From: JAMLIN01 sp041676645
GTDB taxonomy: Bacteria > Pseudomonadota > Gammaproteobacteria > Burkholderiales > Burkholderiaceae_E
Direction: 5' to 3'
Length of the DNA stretch: 64,000 nt
Assembly (NCBI GenBank): GCA_041676645.1
Contig: JBAYRO010000004.1
Span: forward strand, 1 to 64,000
In this document: positions 1 to 7,424 of the stretch, one piece after another
Numbering within the stretch: position 1 is the stretch's first letter
Layout of the letters: each line of letters begins with the position of its first letter
Notes under the pieces: generated by a model
Told to the model about the DNA's origin: nothing
Database searches by the model: none
What the model saw: the letters and a program-made list of their open reading frames with translations, nothing else
Position numbers and translations under genes: made by a program

Positions 1-84
1 ATGGAGTCCATCGGCAACATCCCGCCGGTCGAGGCCGAGCAAGCCTACTATGCGCAATTCACCGGGTCCGCCGTCATGGCGTGA
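1..84 (+). CDS. IS3-family transposase OrfB, C-terminal fragment
   Basis: Only the last 27 residues are in the window. They contain IGNIPPVEAEQAYYAQ, the signature C-terminal tail of IS3-family OrfB (the usual form is IGNIPPAEAEAAYY). The DDE catalytic core lies upstream, outside the window. The frame is open from base 1 and the Met at base 1 is internal, not a start. The stop lies 13 bp before the terminal repeat, as expected for this family. Confidence 0.8.
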   Translation: MESIGNIPPVEAEQAYYAQFTGSAVMA

Positions 85-97
85 CTCAAACCAACGA

Positions 98-123
98 GCC
101 TCCGGGAAAACCGGGGCGGTTCA
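98..123 (+). repeat. Right terminal inverted repeat of the IS3-family element
   Basis: GCCTCCGGGAAAACCGGGG followed by CGGTTCA ends exactly where the ahpD homology begins. The terminal CA (TG on the other strand) and the CCGG-rich body are typical of IS3-family ends. The matching left repeat is not in the window, so the inner limit at 98 is approximate. Confidence 0.65.
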
Positions 124-316
124 CCTGCTTGACGTGCATGTCGAGGCAGAACGAGCAGCCATTGAGTTGCGACGCGCGCACTTCCACGAGCAATGCCAGC
201 GTTTCGTCGAATTCGCCGCTGGCGCCGATGGCCTGGCCGAAGCCGGCGAGCCGCTTGAGCAGCTCCGGCACCTGTTCGGAGAGGTCGAGGCGGGGGCGGG
301 GTGTGGAGATCGTCAT
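124..316 (-). pseudogene. AhpD-like carboxymuconolactone decarboxylase family protein, truncated by the IS element
   Basis: The reading frame from ATG at 316 gives 64 residues that match the N-terminal half of the alkylhydroperoxidase AhpD / carboxymuconolactone decarboxylase family. The redox site is present as NGCSFCLDMHVK, with Cys54, Cys57 and His61. Directly after codon 64 the sequence enters the IS3 end, which adds a foreign tail (about VNRPGFPGGSLV) before a stop. Family members usually run to 140-180 residues, so the C-terminal helices of the fold are missing here. The remaining part of the gene would be expected on the far side of the IS, outside the window. An in-frame ATG at 343 is also possible, but 316 matches the family start better. 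The AraC-type gene at 499-1422 lies upstream on the same strand and may have regulated it. Confidence 0.75.
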
Positions 317-498
317 GTGGTGTTCCTTGAAGAGGGATGTCATGCTTCCTGGACGATGTCCTTGGCTTCTGTTCTCGAACAGAGCATGCGGTACGCCAGG
401 GCGCGCAACATGCGGGAATGATCGCGATCGAACCGCAGGGCGCGATCGGAGAGGACGGGATCGTGGTCCGGGGTCATGGTGTTCGGCTTCGGTCCGGA

Positions 499-1422
499 TC
501 AGGCATCCGTTCCCGTCGATGCCTTCGCCAGCCAGTCGCGCGGCGACATGCCGACCCTGGCCGCGAACGCGCGCGAGAGCGCCGAAGGGTTCGCATAGCC
601 GAGCTCATCAGCCAGGAGCTTGATCGGCCGGCCTTCGCGCAGCCGGCCTTGCGCGAGCGCCATGCGCCAGTCGGCCAGGTAGTCGGCCGGGGTCTGGCCC
701 ACCACATCCCGGAAGGCATTGGCGAACGCCGTGCGGGACATGCCGGCCTTTTCGGCCATCCGCTCGAGCGGCCAAGGCTCGCCCGGCGCGTCGTGCATGG
801 CGACCAGGGCGCGGGCCAGCCGCGGGTCCGACAGGCCGGTGATGAAGCCCGGGCGCACGCCGGCTTCCTGGGGATGGTCGAGCAGCCAGCGCAACAGCTG
901 GATCACGACCACTTCGAAGAGCCGGTCGGCCAGCAGCCGCTGGCCGCAGCGCACCCGGTCGGTTTCCGAGAACAGCAGTTCGAGCGCGAGGTCCAGTCCC
1001 GTTACGCGCGCCAGCGGCAGTGCGATGAAGGACGGCAACGCTCGCGCCAGCGGACGGTACGCGCCGCCCTCGAAGTGGAGTCGGGCGCAGGTGAAGTCGG
1101 AACCCTCCGAGGGAGGATTGCGGAAGCGATGGGTAAAGGGTCGTGGGTAGAGCAGCAGCGTGGGTTCGTTGAAATGCAGCGACTCGGGTACATCGCGCGC
1201 ACCCGGATGGCTCACCTCCAGCCGGCCGCGGCGCAGGACATGCAGGTAGCCGTGACCTTCGCAGGCGTCGAAGTGCTCGAGCCCGCACATGGCGCCGCTG
1301 TAGTGCAACTGGGCCCGCACCCGGAAGCGCTCGAGGATGCCCGAGAGTCGGTCGATGGGATCGGTGGCGGCCATGTGTACGAAATGGTTGAATTTCCGAA
1401 TTATTTGATCCATAGCATACAT
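499..1422 (-). CDS. AraC-family transcriptional regulator with N-terminal cupin-like domain
   Basis: A 307-residue cytoplasmic DNA-binding regulator. Residues about 25-195 form a cupin-like sensor domain of the type fused to AraC helices (LSGILERFRVRAQLHYSG, then a HFNEPTLLLYPRPFTHRF stretch). Residues about 205-300 hold the two helix-turn-helix units: the first around LERMAEKAGMSRTAFANAF, the second around LADELGYANPSALSRAF, with the linker PADYLADWRM between them. Regulators of this subtype often sit beside ahpD-like or short-chain dehydrogenase genes, and here the broken ahpD lies 182 bp downstream on the same strand. The exported protein gene at 1475 is divergent, with only 52 bp between the two starts, so it is a second likely target. 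ATG 1422 and ATG 1413 are both possible starts. The 317-498 gap shows no gene. Confidence 0.85.
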   Translation of the reverse strand: MYAMDQIIRKFNHFVHMAATDPIDRLSGILERFRVRAQLHYSGAMCGLEHFDACEGHGYLHVLRRGRLEVSHPGARDVPESLHFNEPTLLLYPRPFTHRFRNPPSEGSDFTCARLHFEGGAYRPLARALPSFIALPLARVTGLDLALELLFSETDRVRCGQRLLADRLFEVVVIQLLRWLLDHPQEAGVRPGFITGLSDPRLARALVAMHDAPGEPWPLERMAEKAGMSRTAFANAFRDVVGQTPADYLADWRMALAQGRLREGRPIKLLADELGYANPSALSRAFAARVGMSPRDWLAKASTGTDA

Positions 1423-1474
1423 CCCGATTGCGCAAACTGTCTCCCACCCAAGTACTCAATGGAAGAGGCAGAAC

Positions 1475-2242
1475 ATGAAATCGCTGAAGCTTTCCGTCCT
1501 TCTCGCGTCGGTGCTGGCCGGCTGGACCGGCGTAGCGCTCGCCCATGGCGACGCCCGCCACGGCGACGCCCACCACGGTGGCATCGCCACGCCGACGAGC
1601 CAGGCCGTCAAGCCGCCCTTCGACATCATCCACACCCGGATCTTCACCGAAGGCAACATCGCCGTCTTCCACATGGCGGTTTCGGGCAAGGCCGGCGCCA
1701 GCCGTCCGGCCAGGTCCGGCCAGCTCGCCGGCAGCTCGGTGTTCTCCTATGTCTGGCCGACCAGCCTGGACCCCTCGGTGATCGGTTTCGAACCGAAGGC
1801 CGGCATCCTCGCCTTCGCGGTCACCTCGCATCCCGATTTCGACGACACGCCGCTGTTCGACGAGAACGGGGACGGCAGGCTCGACAACGACGGCGATGTC
1901 TGGCACTCGCACTGGGTGGTCCTGCAGCCCGATGCGGCATGCGGACCGGATGCCCTGAAGGTGGTGGACATCCCCGAAGGCACGAAGCCGCGCTTGCCCA
2001 GGACCTGGCCGGGCCTGCCGATCCTGATCGACAGCCCGGGCTGGTCGCCGACGTTCAGTGACGAGACCGTCGAAGTGCGCGTGCCCTTCGACGACATCAG
2101 CGCGGTCGAGTCGGGCGCCTTCGACGGCGTGACGGCCGCGCTGCGCGTCAACGAAAGCGTGCACAACCCGCTGCTGTGCGTTGTCGACGTCTTCAAGGTC
2201 GCCTCGGGTGACCTGTCGCTACCCGGCAAGGTCGACAGATAG
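1475..2242 (+). CDS. Exported protein of unknown function, His-rich N-terminus and calcium-loop-like motif
   Basis: I do not recognise a named family for this 255-residue protein. Residues 1-23 form a clear Sec signal peptide (charged start, hydrophobic core, VALA before the mature HGDAR end). The mature N-terminus is rich in His and Asp (HGDARHGDAHHGG), which could bind a metal. Around residue 130 the stretch DENGDGRLDNDGD resembles a calcium-binding EF-hand or dockerin loop, with Asp/Asn at alternate positions. Two late Cys residues could form a disulfide in the periplasm. A strong ribosome site (GGAAGAGG) precedes ATG 1475. The gene diverges from the AraC regulator 52 bp away, suggesting shared control. 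The function is unknown; periplasmic location and metal binding are inferences. Confidence 0.7.
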   Translation: MKSLKLSVLLASVLAGWTGVALAHGDARHGDAHHGGIATPTSQAVKPPFDIIHTRIFTEGNIAVFHMAVSGKAGASRPARSGQLAGSSVFSYVWPTSLDPSVIGFEPKAGILAFAVTSHPDFDDTPLFDENGDGRLDNDGDVWHSHWVVLQPDAACGPDALKVVDIPEGTKPRLPRTWPGLPILIDSPGWSPTFSDETVEVRVPFDDISAVESGAFDGVTAALRVNESVHNPLLCVVDVFKVASGDLSLPGKVDR

Positions 2243-2405
2243 GATGGCTTGTCCGCTGGCTCCGAACACGGTGATGACCCGGCAGGAGCCAGCCTTGGTA
2301 ATCGAACAGGGCCTCTTCGGCGACGTATCCTCGTCCTTGCCTGCGCCGCGTCTCGTTGGGCACCCTCCTTGCTTCATCGTTGCCCCTATCCCTTGTGGAG
2401 AAGCA

Positions 2406-2789
2406 ATGATGAATCGCTACCTGAACCTGCTCGCCGGCCTCGCCCTGTGCCTCGGTACCGTGGCCGCCCCAGTACATGCCCAGACTACTGCCCCGGCTGG
2501 CACGGCGATGAGCGCCGACCAGATCGATGCGCGTTACGACGCTGCCAAGGAGCGATGCGACGCAATGAAGGGCGACGACAAGGATCTGTGCATGGAGCGA
2601 GCCAAGGCAGACAAGGAGAAGGCCGAAGCTCAGGCGAAAGCCGGCAAGGAAAAGGCGGAAGCCGATCGTGATGCCGCGAAGACGCAGCGCGAGGCCGACT
2701 ACGATCTCGCGATGGAGAAGTGCGAGGCGATGTCCGGTGACGCCCAGGACAAGTGCGAGGCCGACGCCAAGGCCCGCTTCGGCAAATAG
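2406..2789 (+). CDS. Small exported helical protein with duplicated C-x10-C motif
   Basis: A 127-residue protein starting at ATG 2406 (or the adjacent ATG 2409), after a GTGGAGAAG ribosome site. Residues 1-26 are a Sec signal peptide ending PVHAQ. The mature part is highly charged (Lys, Glu, Asp, Ala) and predicted helical or coiled-coil. It carries two related copies of a unit: a first copy around YDAAKERCDAMKGDDKDLC and a second around YDLAMEKCEAMSGDAQDKC. Each has two Cys separated by ten residues, suggesting a helical hairpin closed by a disulfide in the periplasm. Similar short proteins in other Proteobacteria are often labelled TolA-like or cell-envelope proteins, probably only because of the Lys/Ala-rich composition. 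The function is unknown. The region 2243-2405 upstream holds no gene. Confidence 0.7.
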   Translation: MMNRYLNLLAGLALCLGTVAAPVHAQTTAPAGTAMSADQIDARYDAAKERCDAMKGDDKDLCMERAKADKEKAEAQAKAGKEKAEADRDAAKTQREADYDLAMEKCEAMSGDAQDKCEADAKARFGK

Positions 2790-2834
2790 GAACGAGGGAA
2801 GCCGAGCCGCGACCAGGGCATGACAGGGCGTCGA

Positions 2835-2852
2835 GAACGCGGTTGCGCGTTC
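2835..2852. terminator. Possible terminator hairpin between convergent genes
   Basis: A perfect 7-bp stem (GAACGCG / CGCGTTC) with a GTTG loop lies between the convergent small exported protein gene and tamB, overlapping the tamB stop codon. There is no clear T-tract on either side, so termination is only suggested by position. Confidence 0.3.
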
Positions 2853-5800
2853 AGTCGTACGTGATCGTATAGATCAGGTCCACCGCACTGGTCCGGCCGG
2901 TCTGCCCGCGCGCCGTCAGGCGGCGGGTGATGTCGTAGAACATGTACAGCGTGCTGGCCGCGCCGGCCATGCCGGCCTCGTAGGTGACGTACAGCTGGTC
3001 GGACAGGCGCTTGCCGATCGACACACCACCTTCGCTCAGGCCCACTTCGTCGAAGCCCAGGCCCTCGCCGATATTGCCGGCCAGCAGGCCCAGGGCAGCC
3101 TGCTGCATGGCGTTGCCATCGCCACCGCCCGAACCGGGCGCGCGCCCCAGTACCACCCACGACAGTGTTTCGGCATCGGGCAGGGGTGGCTCGGAGTACA
3201 ACGTTACCCGCGGTGACAGCGCGGTACCGGTGACCCGTACGCCCGCACGAACGTCGATATTGGGGCGCAAGGCCAGAAGATTCAGCGAGGGATTGCTGTA
3301 GGGGCCGTTGAACATCACGACGCCGGTTTCCACGTTCAGGGCCTGGCCCCAGGCCCGGAAGCGGCCGTCGTCGGTGCGGATCTCGCCGACGATGCTGATC
3401 GGGTCGTTGCCGCTTTCGGCACTGCGAATGGTCAGCTCGCCTTGCAGGCGCGTGGTGATGCCGTAGCCCTGCAGGGCGAAATCGCGTCCGAGATCCAGCT
3501 TGACCTCCATGTCCATGGGCCGGGCGGTCTGCAGTTCGCCGCGCGCCTGGGCTTCGTCCTCCTCCGCTTCGGCCTGGCGATCGCTGGCACGCACGACCAC
3601 CACGTCGTCGCCCAGGGTCGGCGCGCCCGATTCGGGCAGCGTGATCGAAGCGCGATCGACATGGATGTCGCCACGCACGCGCAGGCGGCCATCGTCCAGG
3701 CCCGCCGAGAGCTGGCCACTGACGCTGACCTGGCGGTCGCGGCGCACCAGCACCTGCATGCCCTCCAGCCGGGCGTCGACATCCATTGCGATACCGGAAT
3801 CCTGCGCCGTGGCATGGGCCACGCCGCTCCAGTCGATGTGGCCGCTGGCGATCATCCGGCCACGCTCGGTCGGCGCCTGGCTGCGGTTGCCGCTCATGCC
3901 GCGCACGTAGGCATCGCTGCCGGTTCCCCCTTGCAGCACCAGCTCTTCGATGTCGAGACGTTGCCCATCGAGCCTCGCGCGCAGCCGGCCATCGTGCAGG
4001 TCCACTCCGTCGAGGACCGAGCGCAGGTTCAGGCCCTCGACCTGGATCGAACCCTGCAGTTCGGGCGCCTGGACGGTGCCGGCGAGGCCGATGTCGGCAT
4101 CCAGCGCCCCGGTGATGCGCCAGCCCGGTGGCGCCAGGCTGCCCCAGACGCCCAGGTCCTGCAGTTGCGCACGCACCTGTCCGCGCAGCGGGGCAGCGTC
4201 CGGCAGCGCCCAGCCGCCTGCCTGCCGCACCAGGCGGGTCTGCGCCTGGCCCTGGACGAGGCCGGCGCGCTCGGTATCCCAGTCGAGCCGGGCGCTAACC
4301 TCGTCGCCGCTGGACTGCATGAGCAGTTCCAGCTTCCTGATCCCGGCGGCTACGCGACGCGCGGGCGGGCTGTCGTCCATCTCGATGCGCGTGTCCTCGT
4401 TGATGTCCGCGCCGGCGGCCCGTGCGCTGGGCTCGCCCAGCCAGAGATCGCCGCTGTCGCGCCGGATCGATGCCTGCAGGCGCAGCGCTTCACCCATGTC
4501 GATGTCCCAGTCGCCGCTGAGGATCAGCGACGACTGGATGCCCGCCGATTCGAGCGGCGGCTGCTCGGGCAGCAGCGCATCGACCCAGGCTGGCACCAGG
4601 CCGCCGAGCTGGCCACGCGACTGGATGCGGGTTGCGCCATCGGCGGCCCGCGAGAATTGCAGCGGCTCCCAGCGCAGCGCCAGCGCCTCGCCCGGCCTGG
4701 CGACGCCTGCCGGCGGCGTGAGCGTGGCTTGTCCCGCGGTGGTGGCGATGCTCAGCGTATCGCCGGCCTGCGCCGTGACCTGCAGGCCTTCGTCGACCTG
4801 CAGGCGCCAGGGCTGCTCTTGCTCGGGCAGCGTGGCCGCGGCCGCGAGCTCGTGCAGCGTGATGTTCCAGACCGGCGTGCCGGCGGCGCCGGTCTGCGTC
4901 ATCTGCGCGCGCGTGGCCAGTACGGCCTGCGTCCCGTTGGCAGTGAAGTCGCCCTCGACCGCCAGGGTGGCGGCGGCCAGGTTGCCCTGTACCCGCGCAT
5001 CGAGCTTGCGCACATCGATCACGGCAGGGGACGGCGCCTGCTGCGGCGACGCATCGCCGCCGCCGGCATCGGCTGCCTGCGCTGCTGGCGCGGGCTCGGC
5101 GGCAGCCAGCTCGATGCGCATTCCGGCGCTCCGGGCATGCGCGTCCAGGCGCAGGTCCGGTTGCGCCGCGGGGTCCTGCAGGCCATCGAACCATTGCTGC
5201 CAGCCCCCTTGCCAGTCGGCCGTGACCTGCGCATCGCCGCTGGCCTCGAGTGCTGGCAGTGCCTCGCCCAGCATCGGCAGGGACTGCAGCCAGCCCAGCA
5301 GTTGCTCGGCCGATGCCACGTTCAGCGTCAGCTTGCCGCCACCGCTGGCCTGCTGCATGGCGGCGTCGGCCTCGAGGCTGAGCCCGGGTGCGGTGGCCGT
5401 GACGACGGCCTCGATGCGGTCGACGGCCGGCAGCGTCACGCTCAGCTCGCGGGCATCGACCCGGGCCTGGAACGCATCGAGATGCATGCGCTCGATGTCG
5501 AGCCGTTGCGGCGACCAGCGGCCCCTGGCCTGGATGGCGCGCACGTCCCAGCGGCTGCGCTGGCTGTCGCCGGCTTCCGTGGCAGCGCCCTGGCTGCTGA
5601 TGTCCACGTCGAAGCCGACATCGCTGTCCAGTTGTCCGGTGGCGGCCAGCGTGCCGCTCAGGTCGGGTACCTGCTGGGCCGCCAGTTCGCTGTGGATTCG
5701 CACCAGCGGCAACTGCTGCAGTTCGCCGCGCACATCGAGCGCCTGTGTCTGCGGCTCGAAGTGGCCCTGCAGCTCCAGGCGACCATCGTCAAGATGCGCC

Positions 5801-7416
5801 TGCAGGGTCTCGGCCGTCCAGCGCTCGGGCGTGATCCGGACCCTGGCCAGCAGTTGCGAAAGCGGCAGCCGCTGTTCGTCGACCAGGCCGGTGGCGGCGT
5901 TGCGGATGTCCGCTTCGATCTGCCAGCTCGCCTGGCTCAGGTCGGCGGGGGGTTTCGTGCTGGCATCGAGCGGACGCAGCGAGGCCGTGCCGGTGAGCGC
6001 GGTTTCGGGCAGGCTGGCCAGCAGGGCTTGCAGATCCAGTTCATGCAGGTCCAGGCGCAGATCGACCTGGTCCAGCTGCTGTGGGTGCGCCCAGCCCTGC
6101 AGGTCGATGCGACCCGCTGGCCGGTCGCCTTGCAGCATCACCCGGGCCTGCTCGATGTCGACGCGCTCGGGCGCATAGCGGGCCCGGGCCTGGACGCTGT
6201 CGACCGGCAGGTGCTGGGCATCCCAGGCGCCCGGCGCACGATTGCCGATCTCGAGGGCCAGCTTCCATGCCGCGGATGCCAGGGAGGAAGCCGCTCCCTG
6301 CGCGTTATCGGGCTCGATGTCGATGCTTCCGTGCAGGTCGGTCACCGGGGCCGCGGCATGGAATACCCCGGCGTTCAGGTGGGCCAGCTGCGCATGGGCC
6401 CGTTGCAGTGGCTGGCCGCGCCAGGGGTACAGCTCGGCCTGCAGGTGAAGCATCGCAGCCGGTGATCCGGCCTGCGTCGCATGTGCGTGTGTGTCCGCCA
6501 CGTCCTTGTCCGCGTCTTGTGTGTCCGCGCCTTGTGTGTCCGCCGCTGTCATGTCCTGCAGCAGGCCGGCGATGATCGTGGCCGGATCGGCATCGGCGCC
6601 GCGCTCCCGCGCGTCGAGTCGCAGGTCGATGCGCGCGGCATCGCCCCCCGCCAGCGTGCCGTCGGCCTGCAGGAGCATCTGCATGCGCAGGGGCGCATCG
6701 GGCACCCAATCGCTCAGCCAGGCCCCGACCCTGGCCTGGATGCCCAGATCATGGCCATCGAGCTTCAGGTCCGCCCGGACATGGCTTTCCCGATAGCGCA
6801 GGCTGCTCAGCTGCAGCTCGTGCAGGGCGCCATCGTAGCGGTACCGGGCGGCGATGTCGTCGAGCGCCTGCACCGTGCTGCTGCCGTCCTCGGCCACGGT
6901 CTCGATCTCGAGGCGCCCCACCTGTACCGGCAGCGTGATCCGGATCGGCAAGCCCAGGCGCTGCGGCATGGTGAACGGCTCGCCGGGTGGCTCGGGCCGG
7001 TCCGGCCGCGGGCTCAGCCGAAGGTGGATGCGTTCGGCCTGCAGCGTGCGCACATGAAGCGCCCGGCCCAGCAGCTCGGACAGGCTCCAGTCGATCCGTA
7101 GTCGCTCGATGGCCAGCTCGGTGCCGGGCATGGCCCATTGCAGGCGCTGCACGGAGCCACCGCCCATGATGGAGCCGCTCGCCCCCTCGTGGACCAGGCT
7201 CTGGTCCTCGGGCAGGTACTTCTGCGCGAGTTGCAGGGCGCGGGGCAGGGATCCATCGCTGGAAGCCCACCAGAGCAGGGCGCCCAGCGCCAGCACGAGG
7301 ATCAGCAGCAGCGCCGCCAGCAGCCACAGCAGGCGCCTGAACCAGCGCCAGCCACTCGAGCGAGGCGACGGGGCAGGGGACTCGGGCGAAGGGGATGAAG
7401 CGGGGGAGTCAGCCAT
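2851..7416 (-). CDS. tamB: Translocation and assembly module inner-membrane protein TamB
   Basis: A 1521-residue AsmA-like bridge protein that works with TamA to insert outer-membrane proteins and, as shown for the family, to move phospholipid between membranes. An N-terminal Pro/Ser-rich cytoplasmic tail (1-22) is followed by one membrane helix (about 27-50, LLWLLAALLLILVLALGALL). The long periplasmic region is beta-rich, as expected for a hydrophobic groove. The last about 350 residues match the conserved TamB C-terminal domain and end with a signature region (YEAGMAGAASTLYMFYDI, then TSAVDLIYTITYD). The protein is longer than E. coli TamB (1259). A low-complexity ADTQ/DAD repeat lies near residues 290-310. 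ATG 7416 is chosen because it starts the tail before the membrane helix; the frame stays open to 8232 but that extension runs inside tamA. It lies 8 bp after the tamA stop. Confidence 0.9.
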   Translation of the reverse strand: MADSPASSPSPESPAPSPRSSGWRWFRRLLWLLAALLLILVLALGALLWWASSDGSLPRALQLAQKYLPEDQSLVHEGASGSIMGGGSVQRLQWAMPGTELAIERLRIDWSLSELLGRALHVRTLQAERIHLRLSPRPDRPEPPGEPFTMPQRLGLPIRITLPVQVGRLEIETVAEDGSSTVQALDDIAARYRYDGALHELQLSSLRYRESHVRADLKLDGHDLGIQARVGAWLSDWVPDAPLRMQMLLQADGTLAGGDAARIDLRLDARERGADADPATIIAGLLQDMTAADTQGADTQDADKDVADTHAHATQAGSPAAMLHLQAELYPWRGQPLQRAHAQLAHLNAGVFHAAAPVTDLHGSIDIEPDNAQGAASSLASAAWKLALEIGNRAPGAWDAQHLPVDSVQARARYAPERVDIEQARVMLQGDRPAGRIDLQGWAHPQQLDQVDLRLDLHELDLQALLASLPETALTGTASLRPLDASTKPPADLSQASWQIEADIRNAATGLVDEQRLPLSQLLARVRITPERWTAETLQAHLDDGRLELQGHFEPQTQALDVRGELQQLPLVRIHSELAAQQVPDLSGTLAATGQLDSDVGFDVDISSQGAATEAGDSQRSRWDVRAIQARGRWSPQRLDIERMHLDAFQARVDARELSVTLPAVDRIEAVVTATAPGLSLEADAAMQQASGGGKLTLNVASAEQLLGWLQSLPMLGEALPALEASGDAQVTADWQGGWQQWFDGLQDPAAQPDLRLDAHARSAGMRIELAAAEPAPAAQAADAGGGDASPQQAPSPAVIDVRKLDARVQGNLAAATLAVEGDFTANGTQAVLATRAQMTQTGAAGTPVWNITLHELAAAATLPEQEQPWRLQVDEGLQVTAQAGDTLSIATTAGQATLTPPAGVARPGEALALRWEPLQFSRAADGATRIQSRGQLGGLVPAWVDALLPEQPPLESAGIQSSLILSGDWDIDMGEALRLQASIRRDSGDLWLGEPSARAAGADINEDTRIEMDDSPPARRVAAGIRKLELLMQSSGDEVSARLDWDTERAGLVQGQAQTRLVRQAGGWALPDAAPLRGQVRAQLQDLGVWGSLAPPGWRITGALDADIGLAGTVQAPELQGSIQVEGLNLRSVLDGVDLHDGRLRARLDGQRLDIEELVLQGGTGSDAYVRGMSGNRSQAPTERGRMIASGHIDWSGVAHATAQDSGIAMDVDARLEGMQVLVRRDRQVSVSGQLSAGLDDGRLRVRGDIHVDRASITLPESGAPTLGDDVVVVRASDRQAEAEEDEAQARGELQTARPMDMEVKLDLGRDFALQGYGITTRLQGELTIRSAESGNDPISIVGEIRTDDGRFRAWGQALNVETGVVMFNGPYSNPSLNLLALRPNIDVRAGVRVTGTALSPRVTLYSEPPLPDAETLSWVVLGRAPGSGGGDGNAMQQAALGLLAGNIGEGLGFDEVGLSEGGVSIGKRLSDQLYVTYEAGMAGAASTLYMFYDITRRLTARGQTGRTSAVDLIYTITYD

Positions 7417-7424
7417 CGGAAGTA

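Larger units (their letters stand above)
1..123 (+). mobile_element. Right end of an IS3-family insertion sequence (left part outside window)
   Basis: The first 84 bases encode the C-terminus of an IS3-type DDE transposase, followed by a short non-coding tail and a terminal sequence ending GGGGCGGTTCA at 123. Read from the other strand this end begins TGAACCGCCCC, a typical IS3-family tip. From base 124 the sequence becomes an ahpD-like coding region on the minus strand that is cut in mid-codon, so the boundary is also fixed by the broken gene. The rest of the element, its left repeat and the target duplication lie before base 1. Confidence 0.8.

Noticed and set aside
3442..6465. Open frame of 1007 codons on the plus strand inside tamB
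   Set aside because: It lies wholly antisense to tamB, has biased composition from the GC-rich third positions of the real gene, and shows no family motif. Similar long antisense frames occur opposite the ATPase (9389-11215) and opposite mrpA (38305-40251).
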